Shown: positions 1 through 11,294 of the stretch, piece after piece
How the letters are laid out: the number at the start of each line of letters is the position of its first letter
How positions within the stretch are numbered: the first letter of the stretch is position 1
Origin: Amylostereum areolatum
Taxonomy: Eukaryota > Basidiomycota > Agaricomycetes > Russulales > Stereaceae
NCBI GenBank assembly: GCA_012932865.1
Contig: SAXG01000002.1
Coordinates: 2,170,001 to 2,234,000 of the forward strand
Direction: 5' to 3'
Length of the DNA stretch: 64,000 nucleotides
Position numbers and translations under genes: made by a program
The notes under the pieces: generated by a model
The model's input: only the letters and a program-made list of their open reading frames with translations
Database searches by the model: none
Told to the model about the DNA's origin: nothing

Positions 1-255
1 TGCATTGTCAGAGCATGGCAAGCCCATTATCTAATGGGTATACTTTTTTCTTGTCCATTATACGACCTAACGGACGTCGGATGGGACGGTTGAGGATGGT
101 TGAAGGATTCAAGCTACAAGGAAGGTGGTTGAGACGGCGATGACATTGACATCATCAGCTCGCGGAACGACCCGTCAGCCAATCAGGTTGTCTCTTTGTC
201 TTGTCTCGCATCTCACGTGATTTTTGTCTCGGATGGGATTCAATTAGTAGTTTGA
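1..255 (-). mobile_element. Probable 5' end of a second Helitron, continuing off the window
   Basis: Read on the minus strand, the sequence downstream of the first Helitron's terminal CTAG starts TCAAACTACTA. That is the same 11 bases with which the first Helitron starts at 8803. Both starts are followed by GAGACAA-rich sequence and a CCAATCAG or CTGATTGG motif. Helitrons start with TC and insert between A and T, so this can be the 5' end of a related copy into whose start the first one jumped. Only 255 bases are visible and no gene lies in them. A chance 11-base match is the alternative. Confidence 0.4.
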
Positions 256-276
256 CTAGCAGGTTACCCGTGCTAG
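256..276 (-). other. Proposed Helitron 3' terminus with short hairpin
   Basis: On the minus strand the last 21 bases form CTAGCA, a nine-base loop, then TGCTAG, so the terminal CTAG sits inside a 6 bp stem. The loop holds CGGGTAACC. Classical Helitrons have a hairpin about ten bases before the terminal CTRR, so this arrangement is slightly atypical. The next base is T, the expected 3' flank. Confidence 0.5.
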
Positions 277-395
277 ATCCAGCCTTTCAAGTGCGATGGG
301 ACAGATTTGTAGCACCCAAGATGCAGAATATTTACACAATAATATTACAAAGGCCCGGGGCTGCTCTATGAATATAAACGTGCGTCAAGGTCTAT

Positions 396-1564
396 TTAAT
401 CGTCCTCTGACTCGACATCACGCTCCGGCTTTTTGCCTTTTCCATCCTGCAAAGACGGAGTCCCAGTGCGCTTGGAGGCACCGGTTTGAGTGCGGCGCTC
501 CTCGCGGTCAGTGCTGCCACTCTGGGTGTTGCGTTGTTGCTGCATACGACGTGCTTGGTTGGCAGCCGTTGAAGGACCGGGGCCACTTTTACTGCCAGTG
601 GAGTTGGAGGAGTTGGCTGCGACAGCACGGGTCTTTTTCGATGGTGAACCAAACTGCCATTTGAGGCCGTCAGTAGCTGGCGACTTTTTCGGACCTAGGA
701 TAGCAGTTCCCAGTTAGAACCATGAGATAGGAAACTTATGAGGACACGCACTTTTTTTCGAAGAGGCTGAATCATCTTCATCGCTTGTGCGGCCAAGGAA
801 TGCAACAGTATCCAGTTCCACAACAACGTACTGCACGGGTCCTCCCGGAACGCGTTCATCCTTCGACTCCTCGCGCACGATCTCGGTCAGGAAGCCACAA
901 ACAGAGACAATGGACTTAGGGTAAGCAACCATTTTGTCGCGTGAGTTCTTGAACTTGGGTGTATCGGGAACACGGACGACGACTGGAAGAGTGCCATCGG
1001 GTTGCGCGCGGGTCCATTGTACAATAGTCATGTTGAACTCGTGGAGTGTCAAGTCTCGCTTGTCGACAATGCCGGAGATGTCCATATATGGACGATGGTC
1101 GAAGGTAAGCATCCTTTCAGGATCAACGGATCCTGTAGCAGGGATACGGTCGAGATAGATAGGATAGCACTGTTTTCGGTGTCAGAGATGGTCAGGGAAG
1201 ATGTGGTAGGGTGGGACGCACATCAATGATATCTCCCACCAAGTTATACGCCAGTTCCATCAGCGTGAGCGGGAAGGACATATGTCCTGGGACTGCCCTA
1301 TCCACCTACGTGTTGCAACTCGTGGTTAGGAAGTAATTGGCCAGAGACATAGTTGAGACACACCTTAGCAACAATGTAGGCGAAGCTCACATCGTCTTTT
1401 GAGAACTGGATTCCTTCGCCGTTGAACATGGTCAAACCCGCCACGACAGGTTCATCCGATGGCAGGAAAGCTTGGACGTCAAGAATAGTCGTGAGAGGGC
1501 GATCAGGGAGGGTGCGTGGGTTTTCGACAGAGCAGAGAAAATGGATGGTGGCCGTGTGTGGCAT
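396..1564 (-). CDS. Helitron-borne accessory protein, possible OB-fold/RPA-like
   Basis: Four exons on the minus strand join in frame: 1564-1362, 1297-1222, 1169-752 and 694-396, with introns of 64, 52 and 57 bp. They give 331 residues starting MPHTATIHFL and ending in VESEDD. The first 250 residues are beta-rich, with the stretch IVSVCGFLTEIV, then PVQYVVVELDTVAFLGR. A Lys/Ser/Thr/Gln-rich basic tail follows. I do not know the family by name. The strand pattern resembles an OB fold, and some Helitrons of other kingdoms carry RPA-like single-strand DNA-binding genes beside RepHel. A role in rolling-circle transposition is therefore an inference. It lies 0.5 kb downstream of the transposase on the same strand, inside the element. 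Confidence 0.65.
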
Positions 1565-2072
1565 GTTAGGTTGTGGTCGGTGAGAATACTTGTACAGGGA
1601 CGTACGGTAGTTAGCTTTATATACCGTGTCGGGTGGATGTGACACCAGCACCCTATGACTTCAGTGGAGATCCGTGGAGTGCGAGAAGGGTGGAGGCAAG
1701 AGAGCCGATGGTCGAGACAGTTCGAGTATATGAGATGTGAAGGAGATGGCTCCACTCATCGTCGCCTGCAAGTGACCGAGTCGACGCGAAGTGCGAAGTC
1801 GGCGCGTTTGATCAAGGAGTCATGCCGACGTACCAGTGCTTCATCCCCCCTCGAATACTCTCCCCTTGCGTCCTCCCTCATAAGACTCACTAGGTTTCCA
1901 TGTAGACACCCTTATTTACATGCATTGATATTCTCTTTGAGATTTCAACCTCATTGTGTACCCTCCCCAAGAGTCAAGACGCTTTGGCCTTGCTTTGGCC
2001 TTCAAATTTCTAATTTGCCCGAGGCTTGTATACATGAAATCCATTTATTCGTCCAAGAGCATTGTACAGAAT

Positions 2073-5000
2073 TCAGTCAAGGAGGACCTCGGGATACACA
2101 ATATTGCGTGTGACCATATTGGAGACATTTTCCGGAAGGCAAACCTTGACATGCTGACGGGATGTTGCACGCGAAAGAGCAACGTAAAGTTGACCATGGG
2201 AAAACACCGACGCTCGAAGGTCAAGTCCCACGAACTTTACTGACTGACCTTGTGCTTTGTTGATTGTTAATGCAAATGAAAGACGAACAGGGAATTGACG
2301 CCTCTTCAACGTGAATGCGAATGCACCATCTTCGCCAGGATTCAACACAATTCGCGGAAGTAATGCAATGTCGCCATCGTGGTCACCACCCATAATCTTC
2401 ACCTCAAGGACACGGGTTGACACCCTGAGAAGTATCATGCGTGTGCCATTACATAGGCCACGTCCTGTCGCTAGATTGCGGAGGAGGATAAGCGGACATC
2501 CGATCTTGAGGCGTAACTCGCCAAGCGGTAGGTTTGATGGACTGAGGGATCGCAGGAACTCGGGAGTGAGATTGCGAGGATCCATATCATTTGGGTCCTC
2601 ATCACGAACATCTTCGACGGTATCAGCACTATAGAAGGTGTGTTCCTGCCCGGGAAGACGGTCAAGGATGCGGTCATTGAGAGCGTTGACCTCATCATTT
2701 CGAGGTGCGAGAATGGACCTGTGGAGGAAGTAGTCTGGAGGTGGAATATCGTGGGTTGAAGAGATGCCACCGTATATCGCTTCAATCAGCTCATCTGTGT
2801 CGGCACAATGCATGGAGTCTGGGAGCTGGATGTAATTCAAGGGAAGCCTGGTGACATTGTCGGAAGTGCGGCCATGCCCAACATCAAGCAGCCACTGCGC
2901 AAACTCGCGGCAGTCGCCGTCTGCAGAATCAAGCCGCATATTTTCGCGGAGATGAAGGACCTGGACATGTTGCCAGAGCGGGGAGTGTTGCAGTGATGCA
3001 CCAACGATTTCCTCGCGTGACCCTCGAGGTACAACTGGCAGGGTTTGTTGAAAGTCTCCTCCAAAAACGACCGTGATTCCACCAAATGGATGATCGTTAT
3101 CACGAACATCCTGGCAAGTGCGATCTACAGCTTCAGGACCCCATCTAGCAATGACAATGAGCATAAGGCTCAAATAACATAAGTATAAAGTGGTATACGT
3201 ACCTGTGTTGCATCACAACTTCATCCCAGATTATGATGTGCGTCCGACGCAAAAGCTCGGCCCTGGTGTCTTCCTTGTTTATGCGGCACCTTGAAGCGTC
3301 ATTCAGATCAAGGACAGGGATCTTGAACATTGAGTGTGATGTCCGTCCGCCTTTGAGCAGAAGAGCGGCGACTCCGGAAGACGCAACACAAAGAGCTATC
3401 CATCCTTCGCTCCGTACTTTGTGACATACCGTATTGTAGACAAATGTCTTTCCTGTCCCTCCTGGGCCGTTAAGGAAGAATACAGAGCCCGCTTGCGCAT
3501 TCACAGAGGCGATAACACGATTATAGGCAGCACATTGTTCATGATTAAGTTGCGAAACCCTAGTGTGGGCCTCTTGACGTTCGAAGTCGCAGTCGTAGTT
3601 GGTCTGCTCTGTGATGAGAGGGTTCTCCTCACGTAGATTCCAATCCTGCTGGGGAATTGGCATGGTAGGATAATAGCCAAGGGACGTTCCGGAATCATGG
3701 AGAATACCTTCAAGGAGGAAGAGGCCGTAATCGAAGACATCTGCGTCTGAGGGCTGGTCAATTCCAAGGCCCCTAAGACGGTATCTAAGGTCGTCACAAA
3801 TGAGAGGACGAAACTGTGTCCAGAGTGCACCAGGGTTTGATGGTCGGCAGTGAGTAAGGATCGTGGCAAAAAGGTATCGGAGTCGTGAACCGGTCTGCAT
3901 CTCTGTTGCCTCTTCAAGGCATTGTACCCATTCTCCGTCGTCGTCAAGGAGTCCTCGGGCAAGGCAGGCTTCATGGAAAGTATCGTAGGTGACACCATTG
4001 ACCGTCCGAAGGTCTTGGAACGAACGTGGACCTCGGACGACAGCAAGGAGGTTACGAAGATAAAACCTTTCGCCGGATGTCGGAGCAGCAAAGTACATGC
4101 GGCCGATAGCGAGGCCCCTCTTTCGGATGTTCCATTGTTTCTCCCTCCATACAAAGTGTTGCGGGAAGTCTTGGTAAGTTGTGCGTGCGGCTACTTCCCG
4201 GATACTGGGATTACGATGGTTGTTTACGGCGAAGAATTCTGTTAGCATTGTCCGTTCCTCTGCCGCGCGTTCGAGGACCTGAGTGGGATCTTCATCTGGA
4301 TCAAATACTATCAGGTGCTGTCCTGGAAGATGGACCTGTGAGATGAGCAACATGTGAGTTTTTGACCATTTCCGAAGACTGGTTACTGACCTGGAGGCGA
4401 ACGACATTGGGAGTTTGCTCGTGCATATCAAAATGGAATATACGCCATGTTCCTTCAATGGACGAAACATAGCGCGCATCGAGCCACCACCGAATTTCGT
4501 CATCTCGATTGACAGACACGGTTGTGCGGTCATGGCCCTTGTGGAGATACTTCGTGACATACTTGATAGAGGCGAAGGAAATGGCGCATTCAACGTTGAT
4601 GTGGCAGTTGAACTTAGCAGAAAGATACGGGCAGTATGGCACAAGCCACCGGTTGTCGATGTTGTGACCGCGGATCTCAACCGTTGTACCGTCTTGAGGA
4701 CGGAAGTAATCTGGATATCCGTCATCTCCGAGGGAGGTGTGCTCGTTGAAGGACTTGGGGTAGCGCTTTGTGCATCGCCCTGAGCTATCCATGCAGGGTG
4801 CATTCATGTTTAGGGCACCGCACGGCCCATGCACCATGCACTTCTTGACCGTCTCGAAGAGCATGGGTTCTGTGGTCTGATTCGGCCATCGCGCGGAGAT
4901 GAAGGAATCAATATCGTCCGTGTCACGAATCTTGAAGGAGTCGTGGAGGAAAATGAGAAGGTGCATATGCGGCAGGCCGCGTTTCTGGAACTCGATCGTG

Positions 5001-7177
5001 TACACCTTCGCGACCGACCGACCGAAGATACCATTCTTCTCAATATCATCAAGTAGGGCCTTCATCTTCATTTTGAACACACGCGCAACCAGCTCAGGCC
5101 GGTCGGAAGGAGTTTGACCCGGCAACAGCTCGCGCGTGATCTCTGGCCAGGACGGGTTTGCGGTCATGGTAAGAAAAATGTCGATTTTCTTGTAGTGACG
5201 CCCAACGGCCATCGCATCCTGATATATTTGTTGCATGTACCGAGGGCCGCCGGTGTAAGACGAAGGCAGCACAACTCGCTGGCCCAATCCGTTTAGGTCC
5301 ACATTGTCGTCGGTAGCATCAGTAGCGTCAGTTAGGCCACTGTAGAGAGACGCGCGGAGGTCGCTTTGATGGGTACGGAGCCAGTTTAACCGTTCCTGGT
5401 CAGATGTTGCCCATGCGTCTACAATAAACTCTTGCAGTAAACGGCCTCCATGGTGTAGGATCGGAAACTCTCTTGAAGGTCGAAACTGGAGTCGATAGGC
5501 GTAGTAGCGCGTTTGGGACAGCCTCTTCGGTTCTTGGTTCTTGTCGCTCTCCAGCACACGTTGGAGGATATTGTAGGACCATCCGTGTGTTCCATAGGGG
5601 AAGAGTAAGACATACTGAAGAGGCGCGTACGCCGGATGTGTGTTGTCGATGCGTCGTAGTCCACCAGCACGTCTGCGCAGCAATATGTCCCGCCGTCCTT
5701 GGATTTCCGTACCATCTCCTGGTATAATGGCGGCGATCTCGTTTGCAGTCGGGAGGTTGTAACGTCGCGTATCTTGCGCAGGATCAGATTCGAGGCGTAT
5801 GATGATCTCTTCCTCTCCCTGCTCTTCAAGAATCTCATGTGCGCGCCGGTACGCTCTCGCATACTGATGATGATCGTTTAGGAGGGTTTGAAGACACTCC
5901 ATAATATCGCGATGGAGATTTGAATTCCGGTACATTCTTTGATTTAGAGCTGCTTCGTGATCGTGTATGTACAATTGAGCGTATGACGGGGGCATGTTTT
6001 CCGGAGGGGAAAGTGCGCCTGCGATGTGGTGGAGTTCGCCTTCAATGGCGTAGACGTAAGGACCGTGACCGTCGTTGATGACGTGGATCCTTCCGTCACC
6101 GACGTTGACCGAGGTAAAGGCAAGGGCAGCGTTATACTGGCGGATGTAGTGCCGAAAATCTCGGGCCATTGGATCTTCGTTTGAATAGAGGTCCTTGAGC
6201 TGTTGCGGGGGATCAGGCAAATCTGGAAGGTCAACATGCCCATGGTTACAACAAAGCCCAAACTTGGGATCTGACGGGGACGATTTCGCGATGCGTTCTT
6301 CCATCCAGAGAAGGGCGCTGCAGTGCGGGCACATAACTTCCATACGACCGAGGTCATGTCGTCCCGCAGGTTCAACGTACGGACGTCGAGCAGCAGGTTG
6401 TATGTGGAGTGTGCGGTGCGTAGCGGTACGTCGTTCTCCTTCACGCCGGGCTCTTTGCGCCTGGGAGCGGTTGTTTGGAACTGGTATCTCAGACCGCGTA
6501 GAAATATCCTGTTCGCGTCGTTCGCGTTCGCGTCGTTCGCGTTGTGCAATGGCACGACGGCTGGGAGGGAGGACTGGTGGAGGATCAACCGGATGTGGTG
6601 ATGAGGCTTCAGGAATGGGATGGCGGCGGGGGGCGATAGTTTCAGGAGCACGCCCCGGTTCGTATCCTGGGCGAACAGGCACGGCTTGTAAACCTGCAGG
6701 TGAAGTTCTTGGTTGGCTGCCCGGTTCCGGAGATGCATGCAAGGGAGATGTAGGAAGCTGAGAGGTTCTAAGTTGTTCGGCCTCGCGCGCGCGCCTTGCC
6801 CGTTGCGCGATACTCCTTTTACTCGAAGGTGGATTGGCACTTGGAATATTTGCACCATTGGCTGGAATGCTGTAGACGGGTCTGTCGAGCGAAAAATCTT
6901 GCCGGGTCTGGGTTTCTCGCGCGCGTCTGCTACGCTGGGCGACGGATCGAGTACTCGGGGTTTGATTGGGTGCAATGTTAGAGGGGTGAGATATGCTTCG
7001 CAGGCTGTGAGTGTGTTGGCTATGAGTAGGCGGTCCTGTAGACGACCTTGCACTGCCGTTGTTACAGATGGAATTTGGAGACAGTGGGAAAGGGATAGGA
7101 TTGACTGGGAGAGATGGGGTTCGGCGACGTCGAGGACTGCTTAACTCGCGTTCCGACCGTTCCTCGTGCCGTTTCAT
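2073..7177 (-). CDS. Helitron RepHel transposase (HUH Rep nuclease plus Pif1-type helicase)
   Basis: Three exons: 7177-4391, 4335-3203 and 3144-2073; the 55 and 58 bp introns have clean GT-AG ends. This gives about 1663 residues from the first ATG at 7177. The frame stays open to 7339, so an upstream start is possible. The N-terminal region is disordered and holds repeated AQRxRRxRE motifs. A Cys/His cluster (CPHC, then CCNHGH) leads into the Helitron-like N domain. The Rep motif is GLPHMHLLIFL (two His of HUH), with the two-Tyr motif YVTKYLHKG downstream. The helicase has Walker A GPGGTGKTF, Walker B IIIWDE, GGDFQQTLPV, and the late motifs NKAQGQS and VALSRATS. The protein ends near NIVYPEVL, as relatives do. 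The enzyme would nick and unwind DNA for rolling-circle transposition. No frameshift or internal stop was seen, so it may be active. Confidence 0.95.
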
Positions 7178-7339
7178 TGCCTGATATTGTTGTGGGGTAG
7201 AGAGGGGAGAGAACAGCGGCCATGGAAGTGTTGGTGGCGGCGTGTTCCCTGGTCGCAGGGCAGGAATGCGCCGCCTCGTTGGGGACTCCAAGTTTCGGTG
7301 TTCTCGCTCTCGCGCACGACACCGTGTCCGGGGAGACAC

Positions 7340-8803
7340 ATCTACTTGCTTGGTTATTTTTGCGCGAAAATGGGTTCAACATAAAGCTTACTGGATAGCG
7401 GAGGGAAGGTGCTATGCCCGTCATTTTGTGATGGTGGTGTTTGCGGATTGTTATCGTTGGCCGGAAACGGAATACTCTGCACCGACAGGAATGAGTATCA
7501 TGTTGAAAAAAAAGGAATGGGAAACGCACATTCCGGTGATTCATCCCCTATCATGAGTAGCACGTAGACCGCTGGCAGGAAGTCGGATGGGCGAACGTAT
7601 GCAGTGGACACCGTCGCGGTTTGTTTGTTGCGCGAAGACGGCGGTCTGGCGTTTGGACCGAGGCCTGGAGTCGGTAGCATATTGAATTTGTGAATTGTGA
7701 AGGGGCGTGGAGCGGGCGCTGAGATCTGAGAGCGGTAAGCGAGGCGTCGAAATCCACGCGGATCTCTGAGAGCGGCAAGTGAGCGTGGAAGTCCCCGCCG
7801 ATCGGGGTCAGAGGCGCTCGCTGTTGCCGACACGTTTGTAGCGTGCTTCTCGCAATACCCAGTTTGTACCCAGTTGTGCCGGAGATTTGGCGGGGCCGCG
7901 CACCAGTGCGACGGTTGTTAAGTGATGGTAAACTTGAGGCTGTTTGTCCTTCACGTAACACCTGGGCGTCGCGCTCCTTCTCCGGAAGCTAAAAGCTTTC
8001 ATTTCGTGTTTTAATAAAGATGTAGCTTGTTGGTGTGTAACGACGGCGGTGGAAGGGAGGATGGTGACGGTAAGAGTAAGAGGGCCGACGCAACACCTTT
8101 TGTTAGTATGTCCGCCAGTATTGCAATTGGTAGTGTCGCGTGAGGGAGAGGTGAGTAGCACACCTATTTATTGGTAGCTAGAGGCTGCACGATGCGAGAT
8201 TTTTTAAAGCTTGAGTGAGGGAATGTACGAAGGCGTGATGGAAGCTTACCGAGGACGGGGAAATGGGGACGGTGGTGGTTCAGCCAATAGTGAGCGAAGG
8301 GGAACCTGGATTCCCCCTCGTTTATGATTGGCTGGCCGTACGCGAGACGTCGAGCTCGAGTCTTGGTCGACGCGGCGAACGGTTATCTGCGGGTGTGGCC
8401 GTCAGCCAATCAGACGCTTAGGACTGGCCGAACTTTTAGTCACCTGAAGTTTTGGATGTTTGCTCACTTGGATTTTCAAGACTCGGTCTCGGGCATTTCA
8501 GCTGATTCAGCGAAGTTGATAGCTCTTAGGTGTCCTTTGGTGTCGAAGTCCTTTGGTGTCGAAGCAGAGGAGTGGTGGTGGTGGAGGACGACGGTGGATG
8601 GTGAGCGTAGGCCGACGCGCGACGCGCGGGAACGCGGTGACGGTGACACGTAAGGGTGACGGAGACAAACGGACAACCTGATTGGCCCGTTTGTCTCATC
8701 TTGTCTCCGGAGCCAATGACGTCGTTGGCTTCCCGTGACGCTACCGACTCCTCACGCCCGTTTGTCACACCAATCTTTGATTATTATCTTGATAGTAGTT
8801 TGA
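7340..8803. other. Helitron 5' non-coding region
   Basis: Open frames here are short and unconvincing. An imperfect tandem repeat of about 45 bp (GATCT..GAGAGCGG, then AAGYGAG) lies at 7718-7805. The outer 400 bp carries several GAGACAA and CCAATCA motifs. It probably holds the RepHel promoter and the sequences recognised at the 5' end. Confidence 0.4.
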
Positions 8804-8849
8804 TAGTGCATCCGTAGCCGTGCGGATGAGCATTATTGTACAGTACTAC

Positions 8850-9503
8850 AACATGAGACTTGCAAGGACTGCGGCATCGCGACAACGGGTGTGCTGCCCA
8901 ACGGCGACATATCGACAGATGCGCCGGTACTATTGCACTCGGCGAAGAGCGAGCCCTCACTCCGACGCGCTGATGGCTCCTTTCCTACCCACAGTCGCTA
9001 CTCGAGAGCCTCACTGAGGGTGCGTCCGCGTCGAATGATCTCCCGTGCGGGAAGACCAGTAAGTCTCGCCTAAGTGCGTGTGACCTTTATCTTGCGTGAA
9101 CTTCGAAGCTAGAAAGAGGGACACGACGAAGGTCCTGCGAGGGCAGAGGAGGGGGAGGAAAGAGGCGGAAAGGGAGGGAGGACATCCTGGCAGGCCTTTT
9201 TCGGGGGAGGACCATCGCGATCGCCTTCCGGGACGTTGAGCGCGGCGTAGGGCAGCGTGATCCGCAGACGGTAGGCAGCACCGTGTCCCGGTGGCTTTGA
9301 TCGACCTTGCCCCGCACTCCGCGGCCACCGCGTTCTCACCGAGCTAGTTCCGGGATCCAGGACCAGACGGCTTCAAGGTAGCACAGCGCTGTCTGCAGGA
9401 CTCTGCAAGAGGTCCGCGATCGACGCGAAACTTTGTGCACGAATCCACGCAGCGAGGCTGCGCCGTTGATGTCGCCATCGGAGGCCGAAGGGGCGTCTGC
9501 CAT
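8850..9503 (-). pseudogene. Decayed Pho85-type (PCL5/Pas1-like) cyclin gene
   Basis: From the ATG at 9503 the minus strand encodes LRGFVHKVSRRSRTSC, then LQTALCYLEAV, the start of a Pho80/Pcl-type cyclin box. After a frame change come PSPLLCPRRTF and SLFLASKFTQDK, then in another frame ARLTGLPAREI and RTLSEALE, followed by RLWVGK. These blocks are in the order of the fungal cyclin fold. Two stops (TAG) sit where the family has Trp, before ARLTGLP and between LSEALE and RLWVGK, consistent with TGG to TAG mutation. Intact relatives bind a cyclin-dependent kinase in nutrient or cell-cycle control. The pseudogene runs to within about 50 bp of the Helitron's 5' end. Confidence 0.7.
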
Positions 9504-10729
9504 GCTTACGGGGGGTGGTGGGAGTTGAGATGGGGGGCGGTGGGAGTTGAGATGGGGAGGATTGGTGACTTGGAGAGACCGGGGGGGGTGGTTGCGCGTT
9601 TCTTCTGTGTGCACTAAACGGCGAGGGTTGGCATGGGAGTAGCGGGGTGGCGGTGGTGGCGGCCGCGAAGACGGTGGGTATATCTTGAAGAGGCTAGATA
9701 TCGCAGAGCGATTTGACAGCGATATCTGAATGGAGCGGGGAAAGGTCTGCGAGCGTGTCGACGGAATCGAGATGGAACCGGCCTTACTGACCAGATTGTC
9801 GACATACCGTGCTTTTTGCACGTCACGAAAGGCGCCCTCGCGAGTGCGGTGGAAGAGATGGGGTATGTGTTGTAAGATGATCAGGTTCAGACTGTGGTAG
9901 CGAAGCCGGTGTTGGTACAAAGGACGAGGGGCTATTGATATATGTGTTGGAAGGCGACGACCGCGCGGGGTTGGAGGGGACGGCGGTATAGGGCTGCCAC
10001 CTTGCGCGAACGCGCAAGGCGGTATTCCCGTGGCGGGAGAGATGGTGGGACAGCTTGTGGATGCCGAATTGCATCGGTGAAAGAGGTGAGTGGGCGACGG
10101 ACGACCAGCTACCTTGTAGCTAGAAGATCCGAGGCATGTTGTAGCGGATAGATGGCGAGCAGTGCTTCATACCACACAGTGGTCAGACGCAGGGAGGTGA
10201 GAGACCGGGTGAGGCTTTGGAGAAATGAGTTCAGAGACGGGACGCATAAATAACGTGCGCACTTGGTAATAAAACCATCCTATACTGCCTTATGATTGTA
10301 CAGATGGCAGATCCTAAGCCCGAGCCCTTGCGGGTACCCTCAGACAGCGAGAGCGCCTGTATCCTTCGTACATCCCTTGTTTGTGCCAAGGATACAGATG
10401 AGGGGCCTAAGGGATGCAAGGAACATGCTTGTCTTTTCGGAATTTGAGTACACGAAGTGTGTCGCTCTCAGTCAGACCTCGGCTCGTACCTTCAAATTAT
10501 CGCAATTACAAACTTTTGAAGCTAGCTACAACGGGAACGTAGGTACACTACCTTACTGGCTACACCCGCTACGATCAGCCTGGGGACGACGCGAGCGAGT
10601 TTTTTCCCCGCGCTCGGGGACTGCCATGGTTTTTGCAAACCGCTGTAAGTCAGGATCCCGACCAGGCACAGTAGAGCCCGGGCCGGGTCAGTCAAGCGTA
10701 GGGCCTCCGAGGCTCCGGCCCAGCAGAGC
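9504..10729. other. No recognisable gene
   Basis: The stretch upstream of the cyclin relic holds Pro-rich open frames on the minus strand and G-rich runs (for example 9580-9590), but no protein domain or RNA gene that I recognise. Confidence 0.4.
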
Positions 10730-10833
10730 TAGGTTCGGAGCAAGCCCTTGCTCCGGGCCGCGTCCCGCGGGCACCTCGCAGAGTGAAGCGGGAGAGCGAA
10801 GCGGGCTGTGAACGGCGGCTTGTTCCGAACCTA
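10730..10833. mobile_element. 104 bp MITE with TAGGTTCGG terminal inverted repeats
   Basis: The ends TAGGTTCGGAGCAAGCC and GGCTTGTTCCGAACCTA are inverted repeats with one mismatch. AGCAGAGC occurs directly at the left (10722-10729) and four bases beyond the right end (10838-10845), so the duplication is imperfect. The left 60 bp and right 45 bp match the two ends of the 1317 bp element at 21973-23289. This is therefore probably an internally deleted derivative of that family. Confidence 0.65.
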
Positions 10834-11294
10834 CACTAGCAGAGCACTACCTAGAACATCCGACCCTACCTTCTCGGCGCTTATCTCATAGATGCATATC
10901 TCTGCAGGTTTGTTTCGGGCATGGGGGGACCGGAAGCCGCGAGAACGAGTGACGTCACTAAGGGAAGGAGTCTGCAATTCCCCCGGAGGGCCTGGACGAC
11001 CGCTCGACGCGTCCGGGCGCGGGCCGGTTGCGGCGAGCTGCACCGCTGCACCAAGCAACCGTGACATTGAGCGACCTTTCTTCTGAACCAGACCTCACCA
11101 ACTCGGCGATCAACCTCACCGCCCAAGGCAAGCGCAAAGGGGATCAGCAACGAATGCGACACGAGAAGAATTGGTCCCAGAAGGCCAGTGTGGACAGAAG
11201 CGCAGGCGCGGCGACTAACTACGCAACTACGCAATACTCTACTCCTGCACTGGCATTCAACAGCAAGACGAACTTCTGCTTTGCGACGTCGTCA
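10834..11294. other. No recognisable gene
   Basis: GC-rich spacer between the short MITE and the dioxygenase-like gene. It may include that gene's promoter and 5' exons, but no clear start was found. Confidence 0.35.

Larger units (their letters stand above)
256..8803 (-). mobile_element. Autonomous Helitron (rolling-circle transposon), 8548 bp
   Basis: The element reads on the minus strand. Its proposed 5' end at 8803 is TC preceded by A, and its 3' end at 256 is CTAG followed by T, as expected for Helitron insertion between A and T without target duplication. The 3' end contains CACGGG followed by CTAG, like many Helitron termini. Between the ends lie a complete RepHel transposase (2073-7177) and a downstream accessory gene (396-1564), both on the element's sense strand. 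The 5' 1.4 kb has no convincing gene. The termini were found by eye; the transposase assignment is secure, the exact ends less so. Confidence 0.75.

Noticed and set aside
23..38. Perfect hairpin CCCATTATCTAATGGG taken first as the Helitron 3' hairpin
   Set aside because: It is not followed at the right distance by CTRR plus T, whereas the end at 256 fits and is paired with a matching 5' end.
10730..10833. Structured GC-rich element as a tRNA or other RNA gene
   Set aside because: No anticodon-arm or T-arm pattern; the inverted ends and larger relative show it is a MITE.
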